Source: Saprospiraceae bacterium
GTDB lineage: Bacteria > Bacteroidota > Bacteroidia > Chitinophagales > Saprospiraceae
Direction of reading: 5' to 3'
DNA: 64,000 nt
Assembly: GCA_022448945.1 (NCBI GenBank)
Contig: JAKVCV010000012.1
Span: 276,326-340,325 of the forward strand
In this document: piece by piece, positions 1 through 10,815 of the stretch
Numbering within the stretch: the stretch's first letter is position 1
Layout: every line of letters starts with the position of its first letter
Notes under the pieces: model-generated
What the model was told of the DNA's origin: nothing
What the model saw: only the letters and a program-made list of their open reading frames with translations
The model's database searches: none
Made by a program: the position numbers and the translations under genes

Positions 1-601
1 AAATATTGTGCTCATTGCAAAAATCAAGCATTTCCTTTTGTTGTAAGTATGGATGTAATTCTATTTGATTAACTTCTGGTTTTACAGCAGAATAGGCCAT
101 CATTTCTTTAAGCTTCAAAATAGAAAAGTTAGATACGCCAATATGTCTACAAAGATTCTCTTCTTTTGCATCAACCATACCTTCCCAGGTTTCTGATAGT
201 GGAATTTCATCAAGTGATATAAATTCATTTGGTATCGTCGGATAAGTATCTGGCGAAAAAGCTACGGGCCAATGAACAAGATACAGATCTAGATAATCCA
301 GTTGTAAATTTTTCAAAGTATGCTTTAAAGCAGGAATAACAGCTTCTCTTTTATGCGAATTACACCATAATTTTGATGTAATCCATACATCTGAACGATT
401 AACAATGCCTTTTAGAAAGGCATAGCGCAATGCCTCGCCAATTTCGGATTCGTTGCCATAAATATGCGCACAATCAATATGTCTGTAGCCTAAATTGAGT
501 GCCTCCAGAACAGCATTGTACACTTCGCCTGCCTTAGCTTTCCATGTTCCTAAGCCCAAAACAGGCATCTTATCATTATTATTAAATATTAGATTTCTCA
601 T
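1..601 (-). CDS. Aldo/keto reductase (3' end beyond left edge)
   Basis: NAD(P)H-dependent oxidoreductase of the aldo/keto reductase superfamily, reducing aldehydes, ketones or sugars in the cytoplasm. Reading leftward from the ATG at 601-599 gives 200 codons before the window ends; the family is usually 280-330 residues, so about one third of the C-terminus is missing. The catalytic tetrad is complete: Asp43 and Tyr48 (RHIDCAHIYGNE), Lys77 (TSKLW) and His110 (LVHWP). The N-terminal GLGTW motif and the later GVSNF motif are also typical. It is divergent from the secreted esterase gene that begins at 894. The specific substrate cannot be told from the sequence. The identification as an AKR is firm. 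Confidence 0.93.
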   Translation of the reverse strand, partial: MRNLIFNNNDKMPVLGLGTWKAKAGEVYNAVLEALNLGYRHIDCAHIYGNESEIGEALRYAFLKGIVNRSDVWITSKLWCNSHKREAVIPALKHTLKNLQLDYLDLYLVHWPVAFSPDTYPTIPNEFISLDEIPLSETWEGMVDAKEENLCRHIGVSNFSILKLKEMMAYSAVKPEVNQIELHPYLQQKEMLDFCNEHNI

Positions 602-812
602 TGTCTAGTTTTCATTAGAAGTTAAAGTTATTAAGCATTAGGTATTTAAGATGATTGTACCGCATTTCGATTCTCTAGATTACTCATTAATCACTATTAA
701 TATATAAAAGAAAACCTTTACAACACATACTTAAAGATGTGGGTAAACATACAAAAAAGAAATTTAAATCTATGGTAACATAATCTTTAAAAATTCCGTT
801 GAGTGTTTTAGG

Positions 813-828
813 TGCATTTTAAAATGCA
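813..828. promoter_or_regulatory. 16-bp perfect palindrome in divergent intergenic region
   Basis: TGCATTTTAAAATGCA is its own reverse complement. It lies 65 bp upstream of the esterase start at 894 and between two divergent genes, where an operator could serve either. It is AT-rich, so chance is a real alternative. No clear TAnnTTTG box was found beside it. Confidence 0.25.
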
Positions 829-893
829 ATAAAGAAAAATATTATTTTCCATAATTTTAATTATATCCAATATCATAAAAAAAATCATTTCTT

Positions 894-2036
894 ATGCGTC
901 AATTAAACCTGTTACTATTGTTTTTAATGCCTTCCTTATTATTCAGTCAAGTTATTACAGATACCACAACAATTACTATTACTAAAACTTGGTCGCAACA
1001 GCCTAATGGTTATACTTATCCTATTGACATTGGTGTACCCAGTGGTTCAGTTCCTACGGGAGGTTTTCCTGTATGTATATTACTTCATGGTAATGGTGGC
1101 ACTGGAACTAGTTTTATTAATTCTTTCAGTTCAATTTTAGACTGCCATGTACTAGTGGCACCGTCTGGTTATATGAATAGCTGGAATATTTGTGATGAAG
1201 ACAATGATGGTCCTGATATGGAAATGCTTGAAGAACTAATAAACCATTTGCAAACATACACGAATATAAACCCAAATCAAATACGTATACTAGGATTTTC
1301 AAATGGTTCAGCTCTGGCAAACAAAGTTTTTATTGAAAACAAAAATCCTGGTGTTGATATAATCGTTGCTATTGTCTCGCAATTATCAGAACCACAATAC
1401 CACAATGGATTATTTTACTACCCAAGTGTGAACTCGAACCAAGCAAACGCCTACTGTGGTTATGATTCAACAACAGTACCCAATACTGGAAGAAAATACC
1501 TAAGTATTTGTAATGTTAATGATCCTATTATACCCTATACTGGTGGAACTTCAGTTGTAGGAGTTGACTTTATAGATGCACAACTAGCTACATTTATAGT
1601 TGCCCAGAGTCAAGGTTTTACAGGTAATCAGATAAATCCGCCTGGAAACCCAATAGGTCCTGCTGGAGTTTTTGTTGATGAATTTTCATATTTATCCGGA
1701 CAGGTCGTACACCTCATTGGAGATGCTGCCCATGCTATAAACTCAACGCATGAGGATTATATCAGCAACTTTATGGACAATTGTAACAGTGCGACCGATA
1801 TAAAAAAAGTTATTGATAATTCCTTTAAAGTATACCCAAATCCAAGTAACGATATAATAAATATTGATGGGGATTTCAATGGTAATTTAAAATATATGTT
1901 ATATACCCCATTGGGCACTAATATACTTAATGGAACTATTTCAAAGAATAGCAAAATAGACATAAGTCATTTGTCATCTAATATATATCTATTGAAAATT
2001 AATAATAGGGTCTTCAAAATTGTGAAAACTGAATAA
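894..2036 (+). CDS. Secreted alpha/beta-hydrolase esterase with T9SS sorting domain
   Basis: Predicted secreted esterase of the polyhydroxybutyrate depolymerase/LpqC-like group. Residues 1-19 form a signal peptide ending LLFSQ. The oxyanion-side motif LLHGNGG lies near residue 65. The putative catalytic triad is Ser136 (GFSNGS), Asp210 (VNDPIIPY) and His280 (GDAAHA). The last 75 or so residues form a Por-type T9SS C-terminal sorting domain (VYPNPSNDIINI, then PLGTNIL and IYLLKI), so the protein should be exported across the outer membrane and anchored or released. The substrate is not visible; feruloyl/acetyl esters or polyesters are possible. It stands alone between a divergent reductase gene and a sensor kinase gene. 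Confidence 0.85.
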   Translation: MRQLNLLLLFLMPSLLFSQVITDTTTITITKTWSQQPNGYTYPIDIGVPSGSVPTGGFPVCILLHGNGGTGTSFINSFSSILDCHVLVAPSGYMNSWNICDEDNDGPDMEMLEELINHLQTYTNINPNQIRILGFSNGSALANKVFIENKNPGVDIIVAIVSQLSEPQYHNGLFYYPSVNSNQANAYCGYDSTTVPNTGRKYLSICNVNDPIIPYTGGTSVVGVDFIDAQLATFIVAQSQGFTGNQINPPGNPIGPAGVFVDEFSYLSGQVVHLIGDAAHAINSTHEDYISNFMDNCNSATDIKKVIDNSFKVYPNPSNDIINIDGDFNGNLKYMLYTPLGTNILNGTISKNSKIDISHLSSNIYLLKINNRVFKIVKTE

Positions 2037-2230
2037 ATCACACATTAATACTATAAGATTATTAACGCCACTTATCGATAAAACTATTAACAAAAAGGTT
2101 ATCTATAGAAGTATAATTAGTGTATAAACCTCAATATTTAGTATATTGCAGTTTATCCCCCTACTTTAACTATAATCCAATGTTTTTTGGACTAAACCTA
2201 AATTAACGTACTGCCCTTAAAGCTTTATTT

Positions 2231-4036
2231 ATGGATCGTAAGAAGACCATAAATTTGACAGCAAAATTAGACGCTGATTTAATAGCTGCAAAAAAAAATA
2301 TTACTAAAATAAATCTAATCGTTTTATTTTGCAGGGAGAACTATAGTACAATTCACAAAGATATATATCCTTATATTCAAAAAGGGTTGATCCTTTGCAA
2401 AGAAGAACAATTTGAAAAGGAAGCAAATATTCTTAAAACCTATCTTGCCTTTTATTTATTACACCATGAAAAAAGAAAAAAGGCTATTGCTGTATGTAAT
2501 ACTATTATTCCAGGATTATTAAAAAACAAGAGTTATTTAGAATACGGTTTGACAATTATTATTTTAAGTCAGATCGAATGGGCTAAAGGAAGTTTAGAAA
2601 ATGCATTTAACCTTGTGAACCGTTCATTAGATGAGCTTAAATACAAAAGAAAAAAGAATCCTGCACTTGTACAACTACACTGGATATTAGGTGTTTTTTA
2701 TTTTGATTTAAATGAACTTAATGCTTCATTTCATCATTATAATCTCAGCCATAATTATTGTGATGACAACACTGATTCCGGGATGTCTGCACTTATCAAA
2801 ATCGGTTTGGCAAGTGTATATAAAAAGAAAGAAAATTATACTGAAGCAGCCAATCTATTTGAAGAAACGCTCAAGATAAGTAAAGCTAACAAGATGTGGT
2901 TAATTGAATCCAGATCATATTTTGAGCTTGGCACTATCAATCACCTTAAAAAGCAATATAAAAAAGCATATAAATTAATTGAACAAAGCTACAATATTAG
3001 AACAAAAAATAAGGCTATTCCTGCATCCATTTCTAGTCTTGTGACAATGGCCCAAATTAATTTTGATCGTGGGGAACTTGACCAAGCTGACAAACAACTG
3101 TCTGAAGCCATGATAATGAGTGAACAAAAAGGTTTAAAATCTAAAATCGCCAATATTTACTTACTTTACTCTAAAATAACTGAAGCTCAAAAGAAATTTG
3201 AATTGTCTCTTAAATTTTTGAAGATGTACAATAAGCTCGATAAAGAAATTAACAGCTCTCAATCCAGCAACAAAAATAAATATTTCCAATTGAATTATAA
3301 AGCTCAAAGAGCTCAGAATGAAAATGATATTCAAAAATCACTAAACAGGAAACTTAAAAAATCAAATGACATTATCCTTCAACAAAAAGAACGGCTAAGT
3401 GTAAGAAATAAAGAGAAAGAGGTTCTTCTTAAAGAAATTCATCACAGAGTAAAAAATAACCTCCAAATTATTACCAGTCTACTTAGCTTACAATCTATTA
3501 ACATAGAAGACCAAAAAACTAAAAATATTTTTAGTTATAGCCAATACAGGATTAACTCAATGGCATTGATCCACGAAATGCTATATCAATCAGATAATAT
3601 ATCTAAAATTAATTATTCACACTATTTAAAACAATTGATTCACAACTTAATCACTTCTATTAAAGGGCAGAACAACAAAATTAAAACTGTTATAGACGCA
3701 CCAGATATCTTTTTAAACATTGATACTGCAATCCCACTTGGGTTGATGATCAATGAGATAGTTACCAACTCACTAAAATATGCATTTCATAAGATTGAAA
3801 ATGGCATTTTGAACGTAAAAATCAGCCCTTTAAAAAAGAAGTTTCACTATTTACTTGAAATTGGGGATAATGGTCCTGGGATTTCTAATCTAGCAAATAA
3901 AAACAAAGCAAACTCTTTAGGAATGAAGTTAATTTACAGCCTTGCACAACAGATCAATGGAACAGTTGAAAGAGACGAAACAAAACAAGGTACTCATTAC
4001 AAAATCACTTTCGAAGTTATTAAAACAAACAATTAG
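2231..4036 (+). CDS. TPR-containing cytoplasmic sensor histidine kinase (HisKA_2)
   Basis: Signal-transducing kinase without signal peptide or membrane segments. Residues 40-345 are helical TPR-like repeats (for example EAANLFEETLKISK, then KKAYKLIEQSYNIR). A coiled-coil stretch follows at about 350-398, then a HisKA_2 domain with the phospho-acceptor motif EIHHRVKNNLQ (His404/His405), and a HATPase_c domain at about 500-597 with the N box INEIVTNSLKYAF, G1 box GDNGPGIS and G2 region NSLGMKLI. TPR-HisKA_2 kinases are common in Bacteroidota. No response regulator gene is adjacent, so its partner is elsewhere. It ends convergently with the giant adhesin gene, 77 bp away. Confidence 0.9.
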   Translation: MDRKKTINLTAKLDADLIAAKKNITKINLIVLFCRENYSTIHKDIYPYIQKGLILCKEEQFEKEANILKTYLAFYLLHHEKRKKAIAVCNTIIPGLLKNKSYLEYGLTIIILSQIEWAKGSLENAFNLVNRSLDELKYKRKKNPALVQLHWILGVFYFDLNELNASFHHYNLSHNYCDDNTDSGMSALIKIGLASVYKKKENYTEAANLFEETLKISKANKMWLIESRSYFELGTINHLKKQYKKAYKLIEQSYNIRTKNKAIPASISSLVTMAQINFDRGELDQADKQLSEAMIMSEQKGLKSKIANIYLLYSKITEAQKKFELSLKFLKMYNKLDKEINSSQSSNKNKYFQLNYKAQRAQNENDIQKSLNRKLKKSNDIILQQKERLSVRNKEKEVLLKEIHHRVKNNLQIITSLLSLQSINIEDQKTKNIFSYSQYRINSMALIHEMLYQSDNISKINYSHYLKQLIHNLITSIKGQNNKIKTVIDAPDIFLNIDTAIPLGLMINEIVTNSLKYAFHKIENGILNVKISPLKKKFHYLLEIGDNGPGISNLANKNKANSLGMKLIYSLAQQINGTVERDETKQGTHYKITFEVIKTNN

Positions 4037-4113
4037 TTCTCTTCATAAATAAGTGTTAAATAACTACTTAATGCATCATAAAAATTCTTTTTAAGTTCTA
4101 AAAATATAACATG

Positions 4114-7100
4114 TTATCTTAAAAGCGTAAACTCCCCCTTCATTATAACAGAATTAGTTGCACCCAATTTATATTCAAGTAAATAAATATACACTTCAGA
4201 AGGCTGCTCTATCCCTCTATATTTGCCATCCCAACCCCCATTTTCAAGTATATCACCATTATAAATCTCCTGACTCCAACGATTGAATACTCTAAACCTA
4301 ACAATTTCATCTACGGTTAAACCTACAGGGAAATAAAAGTCATTAAACCCATCACTATTCGGAGTAAAAGCATCGGGCATACCACTAAATACTGCCTCTA
4401 CACTTAAATACAAAGTATCAGTTGCTGAACAAGCAGAGGAATCTGTGCTCATTGCTATAAGCATCATTACATAATCTCCTGTTATATTAGAAACAGCTGT
4501 TGTATTATGTGCCATAGTATCTCCGAAAACTATTCCTGCACCAGACCAATTATAAATAACTCCAGATGATGACTGATCATTTCCTCCATCAACAATTACT
4601 GAGGTGCCTGGTGTAACTGTATCGGCAGTTTGGCCAGCAATATTGACAAAAGCATTTGTTGTAGGCACAAAGGGAGCGTTAACTGATCCAGATTGAACAA
4701 CTGTACAACCGGAACTATTAGTAATAGTAACAGAATAATTGTTAGCTGTAAGACCGGAGATATTCTGACTAGTTGCCCCATTACTCCACAAATAAGCATA
4801 AGAAGCTGCAGTGTTTATTCCTAATACTCCACTTGGGTTTAGATTACAATCAAGAATACCATTAATAGTATCAAGGGGCACATCAGCACTATCGAGTGGA
4901 ATTGAAGGAGAAACAAAGACACTATCAATTACTGTACAACCTACTGTATCTGTAATAGTCACAAAATAGGTATTAGAAGCTAACCCGGTAGCATTAGCGG
5001 TGGTCTGATTATTTGAAGACACATCCCATAAATAAGAAAATCCAGGAGTGCCTCCAGAAGCCAATACATCTGCAGAACCATCATTCGTGCCATTACAACT
5101 TACAGAAGTAGAAGTAGTAGTAGTCTGTATTATTGCAGGTTCTGTAATAGAAACTGTTGTTACAACTGAACATAAATTCGTATCAATAACAGTAACAGAA
5201 TAGGGGATAGCAGATGCTGTAAGGCCAGTTGCAGAAGCATTGGTTTGACCATTTGACCATACAAAAGTGTATACCGTATCAGCTCCTCCACTTCCTCCAA
5301 TGGTTGCCTGTCCATCATTTCCTCCATAGCATGTAACTGGACTAGATGATAAAATAGTCGCAGTAATTGCTGAAGGCTCCGTAATAGTTACAACATCAGT
5401 AGTTGTACATCCATTCCCATCTGTAACTGTGAGAGTATATGAACCTCCTGCCAAACCTGTTGCCGTAGAAGACTGAGATCCAGAAGACCATAAGTAGGAA
5501 AGAGATCCTGTACCCCCTCCAGCTAAAGCAGTAGCATCACCATTACTGTCACCATTACAAGTAACATTATTTTGCCCTGTAATAGAAACAGTCACCTCTG
5601 TAGGTTCAGAAATCGTAACTTGTTGAGTAATTGAACAGTTATTTGCATCCGTAATTGTAACCTGATATACCCCTCCAGAAAGTCCGACACTTATAGAGTC
5701 AGTTTGATTATCTGACCACAAATATGTGTATGCTGCAGTCCCCCCTGATGGCGTTACTGTAGCGCTTCCATCGGTTCCTCCGAAACATATAATATTTGAA
5801 GAATCGGTCATCGCAGCAATTAATGCAGAAGGTTGATTAACAGTTATACTATCAATCAAAAGACAAGAATTGTTATCAGTTACTGAAACAATATAATTTC
5901 CAGCCTGTAAATTAGAAATAACATTGGTACTTTGACCACTGGAATTCCATAAAATATTTATTGTCGGTGATCCGCCAGATACCGTAACTGTTGCACTACC
6001 TGTGCTATCACCAAAGCAATCAATATCAGTACTATCTAAACTAATGGAAAAGGGCGGTGGCGCTGCTATAGTTATAGAACCGGTAGCTGTACAATTTCCT
6101 GTTGCATCTGTAACGGTAACATTATAAGTGCCTGCTATAGCACCTGTTACAATATCTTGATTAGTGGCAAAAGAAGAAGAGGAACCACCTATCCAGGTGT
6201 ATGAATATGGGGCTGTCCCAAAAAAGGCATTTACAACTATTCCTGTAGTATCACCAGAACATAATAACACAGAATTTGCCGTTGGAGTCAATGTTGTTGA
6301 AGCACTAGTTAATGTATAAGTAGCTGTTGCAGTACAATTATTTGCATCTGTAACTGTTAAAGTATAGGTCCCGGCATTTAATCCAGTAATAATAGCAGTA
6401 GTTGCACTATTATTCCACAAATACCCTAATGTTGGAGTTCCACCCGAGGCTTCTACTTCTATCATTCCTGAATTGCTACAAACAGGGTTTAAAGAATCAA
6501 TTAAATTAATAGCAAGCGCATTTTGTTCAGTAATATCAAAGGAAACTGTAGACGTACAAGAATTGCCATCCGTAACTGTAACAGTATATGTTCCTCCAGC
6601 CAGACCAGTCCTTGAAGTATTGGTATCTCCATCATTCCATAAGTAAGATAATACAGGCACTCCCCCATTAGTACTTACTGTTGCAGTTCCATTACTCTGT
6701 CCACAAGTAGCAGTTGTACTTGTCTGAAGAAAAATTGAAGGTGCACTAGTATCTGGATATACAACAATACTATCTACGAAACTACAACCCGTAGAACTTC
6801 CAGTGGCAGTAACTATATAAGTACCGGAAGACAATCCAGAGCTTGTAGAAGAAGTTACACCTAAATCCGAAGTAGAAGTAGACCATACAAAATCATAAAG
6901 ACCTGTAGGAGAAACAATACTTGCCGTTACAGAACCATTTGCATTACATGTTGGGTCAATAGCAGAAAGATTTAAAGCAGGTATTGTATTAACGGTAACT
7001 GTGAAACTTACTACCGAGGGGCAACTTAATAAAATCTGATTTCCTGTATTTGTCTCAGTATAAATGGTTGCTGTATAGGTAGTAGTTATAGAAGGACTTA

Positions 7101-10100
7101 CTTCAAAAGCCGAAGAAGTCATAGATACCATACCTAAAGTAGGCGTCCAGACTACAGAATCTGTTACTGTTAAGCCTGAAAGTGTCAAGGTAGCCGTTTC
7201 CCCTTCACAAATACTTACATCTCCTGATCCTGTAGCTGTAGGTAATGGTGTAACAAAAAGATATACAGAATCCTCATTGGTTGCACCGCAACAATCTGTT
7301 ATCATTGACATTGTTACAAGATATAATCCGGATGTATTAAACTGGGCAGTTATAATTTGGACACTACCCGGGTTAGCAATAGCTCCATTAAAATTCCAGC
7401 TATAGATATCAGCAATATCCTGAGATTGAAAAGTCGCAAAATCTCCTTCACAAACTGTAAATGTATCAGGCCCAACTATAGCAGCATCACTCAATATTGT
7501 TGGTGATATAGTACTACCAAAAGCAATATTATGAAAACCAGTATACTCGTTTGCACCTAAAGCTACATCAAAACGATCTATATTTGTATATTGAGTAACA
7601 GTAGGATTAGCAGTACTTGTAGCAGGTGAAGCAAAATTAGTAGATACATCAAAATCCCAAGTAGCACCACTAGCTGAAACATCCTGAAATTGCACATTTG
7701 TATTCGTACAATTTACATTTGCAGCCTGAATTTCGGGCTGCGCTCCAAGATTGAATGAAATATCAGAGATTACCGGAGCAGTACCTGATAAAGATAAATT
7801 GGTAGATTCACCCGGTTGTCCAGACCCTCCACTACCACCGGTACCACCATCTCCTCCATTCCCACCATCTCCTCCACAGCCGACTTCACCACCTGTATAT
7901 GTAGATCCGGCACCACCAATTCCTCCACTCCCTGCAACACCTCCTGTACCTCCTGTACCTCCTGCACCAAAAGAACCAGCAATAAGATTTGATTGAATGA
8001 AATTACCATTAGTGCCATTCAAAAATAAATATACAGCATAAGCTGATCCGCCGCCTAAACCACCTGTTCCAGCAGTTCCTGCCTGACCACCGCCACCACC
8101 GCCACCACCGCCGGATCCGTGACCATCGATACAAAAAAGACTACCTTCACCAGCACCGCCACCGCCACCGCCACCGCCAGAACCACCTGTTCCGTCTGTA
8201 CCGGTCCCGCCAAGACCACCAGGAAGCCAAAAACCTCCAACGTGGGCACCTGCAGATCCTAAATTACCATTTATACCATTTGTTCCACTTGATCCATTTT
8301 GGGCATCATTTCCTGACTCTGAAGAAGAACATGTAATACCACTATTACAATCACTTTCCTGACCGGGGGTACCAGCAGTTCCTGCACCACCTAAACCTGC
8401 TCCTCCGGAAGCACCATCTCTGTTTTCACCTCCACCTGATCCACCGCCAGCTCCTCCTCCTCCATTAAGACCAGAAGGAGCTCCACCATTTCCACCAGGA
8501 AAAGCAGAAGTACTACAACAATTACCTCCTAAGCCTGCATTAGTTGCACCTCCACCATTACCTCCATTGCCACCTCCACCACCACTACTTTGATTATCAT
8601 TATCTCCATCCTGACCAGGTGTCCCAGGAGAACCATCAGCACCATCTATTCCTGGTGTTCCTGCAGTTCCTGCTCCTGCATCACCTGCAATTATCTGACA
8701 CCTGACAATATCATAAGAAGAACATGATGTAAGATGTAAACCATAAGTAGACATTCCTGAGATATTCGCATTATCAGTAGATATTGTCAAATCCTGAAGA
8801 CGAAAACCAGTTGAACCATTTAAATAAAATGCAACCAAACGTTGAGCATTTGCTGCTCCCTCAGGATTCGCTGTTGTTCTATTAATCGTTGTAGCTCCAG
8901 GAATACTGGTTTTTGTCCATGAGGCAGCTTCATTAAAGCCACCTTCAAGCGTAACAAAACTACCAATACTTAAAGGATTATCAATATTATAAGTACCCGT
9001 TGCCAACTTAATTATAGAATTATTACACGCAGCCCTAGTCAATGCTTCTGACAAAGTCGTAGGATCTGTTTGTGTTCCTGCAGCAGTAATATTTCCTGTT
9101 GTAGAAACATAAATATTTACACAACTGGGAAGTGGAGAAGGTGCACCAACGATCAAAAAAGCTGTATCTGTGGTAACACAACTTGTTGAGGGGTTAGTGA
9201 CTTCAAGAATATAGGAATATGTCCCTACTCCAACAGGTACTGTAACCGAAACAGAAGAAGAAGTACCAGTAACCGTTCCTGATCCTAAGGAAACTAATGA
9301 AGGATCGAACCATTCAAAATTCATCCCAACAAGGTCAGTGGTCCCTGTTAAAACATAATTAGTTCCTCCACAAACATCTGCTGTTTGTGGAAAAACAGAC
9401 GCTACAGGATCATCTGCAACAATTACAGAAATTGCATCCTGAGAAATACATCCATCAGTATATGTTAATTCAACAGTATATGAAGTTGTGCCAGTTGGAT
9501 GAGCACCGGTTGATGCTGTATTGGAACTTGTTAAATTAGTATTGGGTGTCCATGAATAGGAACTAACCAATGAAGAAGAAGCAGTTGTACTTGCATTTAT
9601 ATTTACTGTATCACCTGCACATATCTGTACATCATTTCCTGCAGAAACAGGTGGATTTGGATTTGGACCAACAATAATAGTAAATGATTGTGTATTTTGG
9701 CCCAAAAGCGGACAGGCATCATCTTCTGCTATCAAAGCAAAAACATAAGTACCCTGATCACCAAGACTGGTACTCCAACAAAATGTTCCGTTAACAGTAG
9801 TACCACTAGTAATTTGAGTAAAGGTTGCGCCAGGTATGTTATTACTATATGTCAAAGTTATATTTTGGCCTGCATCAACATCCAAAGCAGTAATATCAAA
9901 ACAGAGATTAGCACCTTCACAGATTGTTGTATCAAAAACTGTTGAAGATCCATTTATTCCACTTATTGTTGGAATGGTATTATTACAATTCACGATATTA
10001 AATTGTATATCCCGCATTATTGTTCCTATCAAAACTCCATTTCTATACTCCTCTACAATTACACACATTACAGCAACCTGTGCCTGACTTGGTGTAAATG

Positions 10101-10815
10101 TAATTTCACCGGTCAGAGGATCTAGGGTTATAGGATCAGTTAGAGGGTTTAAAGCACTAAAACCACTTCCATATGTAACAGTACTACTAGCACTTTGGAG
10201 ACAATTAGTCATTGAATATACCAAAGAATCACCATCAATATCAGTCGCCAATTGCTGGTAATTTACAGTTTGTCCTATACAGGCAAAAAGTTGCGGGTTA
10301 GTAGAAAAAGTTGGTGAATTATTGCATGGTGAGATTGTATTATCCAATGTAGTTTCTACATATATATTGTTACTACCTGGACTACTGAGGTTTGTAATAG
10401 CATTATTTCTGCAACAAGAAGATGAAGATAAAATCCAGTCTGAACATCCTGAAGGGAGTGTTAGTGTACCTTCAAAAACATGATGCTCTATACCAAGACT
10501 TCCACTGGAACCACATGCACTTGATTGTGATGGACATAAAGGAGTTATATCTGTAACAGACTGTACATTTAATGTCACGCTGGCAGAAACGCCACAAGAA
10601 ACAGAACTATAATTCAGTACCTGTGAAGATCCGACTGATATTCCATTACAATCCCTAAAAACATTCAAAGTAACAAGGTATTGATTTGGCCCTATACAGA
10701 CATAAGTCAGATCAAAACCAGTATAATGTGTTGCATAACTATATGTATTTAGTCCTAAGCATACACATGAAATAATAAATATTTTATAAAGGGAGGAGAA
10801 TAATTTAGTTCTCAT
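4114..10815 (-). CDS. SprB-like giant surface adhesin, CHU_C-terminated, with Gly-rich insert
   Basis: A 2233-residue cell-surface protein. Order of parts: signal peptide (1-28, ending TYSYA); N-terminal region about 30-300 of a type common to Bacteroidota surface proteins (HYTGFDLTYVCIGPNQYLV); PKD/Ig-like domains about 300-560; a short beta-helix-like segment about 562-705 (YVSTTGN, LATGTYNI); a very glycine-rich stretch about 705-1005 built on GGxGG and GxxG units; more PKD-like domains; about ten SprB-type repeats about 1283-2045 with the pattern CxGxxDGSATV, YLWSxG, GLxxGxYxVTVTDxxxC; and a gliding-motility-associated CHU_C domain about 2143-2233 (PDAFTPNSDGFND). By family knowledge CHU_C directs T9SS export and SprB moves on the cell surface during gliding. 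Adhesin role is inferred. It is about one third the length of Flavobacterium SprB. Confidence 0.9.
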   Translation of the reverse strand: MRTKLFSSLYKIFIISCVCLGLNTYSYATHYTGFDLTYVCIGPNQYLVTLNVFRDCNGISVGSSQVLNYSSVSCGVSASVTLNVQSVTDITPLCPSQSSACGSSGSLGIEHHVFEGTLTLPSGCSDWILSSSSCCRNNAITNLSSPGSNNIYVETTLDNTISPCNNSPTFSTNPQLFACIGQTVNYQQLATDIDGDSLVYSMTNCLQSASSTVTYGSGFSALNPLTDPITLDPLTGEITFTPSQAQVAVMCVIVEEYRNGVLIGTIMRDIQFNIVNCNNTIPTISGINGSSTVFDTTICEGANLCFDITALDVDAGQNITLTYSNNIPGATFTQITSGTTVNGTFCWSTSLGDQGTYVFALIAEDDACPLLGQNTQSFTIIVGPNPNPPVSAGNDVQICAGDTVNINASTTASSSLVSSYSWTPNTNLTSSNTASTGAHPTGTTSYTVELTYTDGCISQDAISVIVADDPVASVFPQTADVCGGTNYVLTGTTDLVGMNFEWFDPSLVSLGSGTVTGTSSSVSVTVPVGVGTYSYILEVTNPSTSCVTTDTAFLIVGAPSPLPSCVNIYVSTTGNITAAGTQTDPTTLSEALTRAACNNSIIKLATGTYNIDNPLSIGSFVTLEGGFNEAASWTKTSIPGATTINRTTANPEGAANAQRLVAFYLNGSTGFRLQDLTISTDNANISGMSTYGLHLTSCSSYDIVRCQIIAGDAGAGTAGTPGIDGADGSPGTPGQDGDNDNQSSGGGGGNGGNGGGATNAGLGGNCCSTSAFPGGNGGAPSGLNGGGGAGGGSGGGENRDGASGGAGLGGAGTAGTPGQESDCNSGITCSSSESGNDAQNGSSGTNGINGNLGSAGAHVGGFWLPGGLGGTGTDGTGGSGGGGGGGGAGEGSLFCIDGHGSGGGGGGGGGQAGTAGTGGLGGGSAYAVYLFLNGTNGNFIQSNLIAGSFGAGGTGGTGGVAGSGGIGGAGSTYTGGEVGCGGDGGNGGDGGTGGSGGSGQPGESTNLSLSGTAPVISDISFNLGAQPEIQAANVNCTNTNVQFQDVSASGATWDFDVSTNFASPATSTANPTVTQYTNIDRFDVALGANEYTGFHNIAFGSTISPTILSDAAIVGPDTFTVCEGDFATFQSQDIADIYSWNFNGAIANPGSVQIITAQFNTSGLYLVTMSMITDCCGATNEDSVYLFVTPLPTATGSGDVSICEGETATLTLSGLTVTDSVVWTPTLGMVSMTSSAFEVSPSITTTYTATIYTETNTGNQILLSCPSVVSFTVTVNTIPALNLSAIDPTCNANGSVTASIVSPTGLYDFVWSTSTSDLGVTSSTSSGLSSGTYIVTATGSSTGCSFVDSIVVYPDTSAPSIFLQTSTTATCGQSNGTATVSTNGGVPVLSYLWNDGDTNTSRTGLAGGTYTVTVTDGNSCTSTVSFDITEQNALAINLIDSLNPVCSNSGMIEVEASGGTPTLGYLWNNSATTAIITGLNAGTYTLTVTDANNCTATATYTLTSASTTLTPTANSVLLCSGDTTGIVVNAFFGTAPYSYTWIGGSSSSFATNQDIVTGAIAGTYNVTVTDATGNCTATGSITIAAPPPFSISLDSTDIDCFGDSTGSATVTVSGGSPTINILWNSSGQSTNVISNLQAGNYIVSVTDNNSCLLIDSITVNQPSALIAAMTDSSNIICFGGTDGSATVTPSGGTAAYTYLWSDNQTDSISVGLSGGVYQVTITDANNCSITQQVTISEPTEVTVSITGQNNVTCNGDSNGDATALAGGGTGSLSYLWSSGSQSSTATGLAGGSYTLTVTDGNGCTTTDVVTITEPSAITATILSSSPVTCYGGNDGQATIGGSGGADTVYTFVWSNGQTNASATGLTASAIPYSVTVIDTNLCSVVTTVSITEPAIIQTTTTSTSVSCNGTNDGSADVLASGGTPGFSYLWDVSSNNQTTANATGLASNTYFVTITDTVGCTVIDSVFVSPSIPLDSADVPLDTINGILDCNLNPSGVLGINTAASYAYLWSNGATSQNISGLTANNYSVTITNSSGCTVVQSGSVNAPFVPTTNAFVNIAGQTADTVTPGTSVIVDGGNDQSSSGVIYNWSGAGIVFGDTMAHNTTAVSNITGDYVMMLIAMSTDSSACSATDTLYLSVEAVFSGMPDAFTPNSDGFNDFYFPVGLTVDEIVRFRVFNRWSQEIYNGDILENGGWDGKYRGIEQPSEVYIYLLEYKLGATNSVIMKGEFTLLR

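Noticed and set aside
7751..7996. Proline-rich open frame on the plus strand opposite the adhesin
   Set aside because: It is the reverse complement of glycine-rich codons in the adhesin gene and has no independent support.
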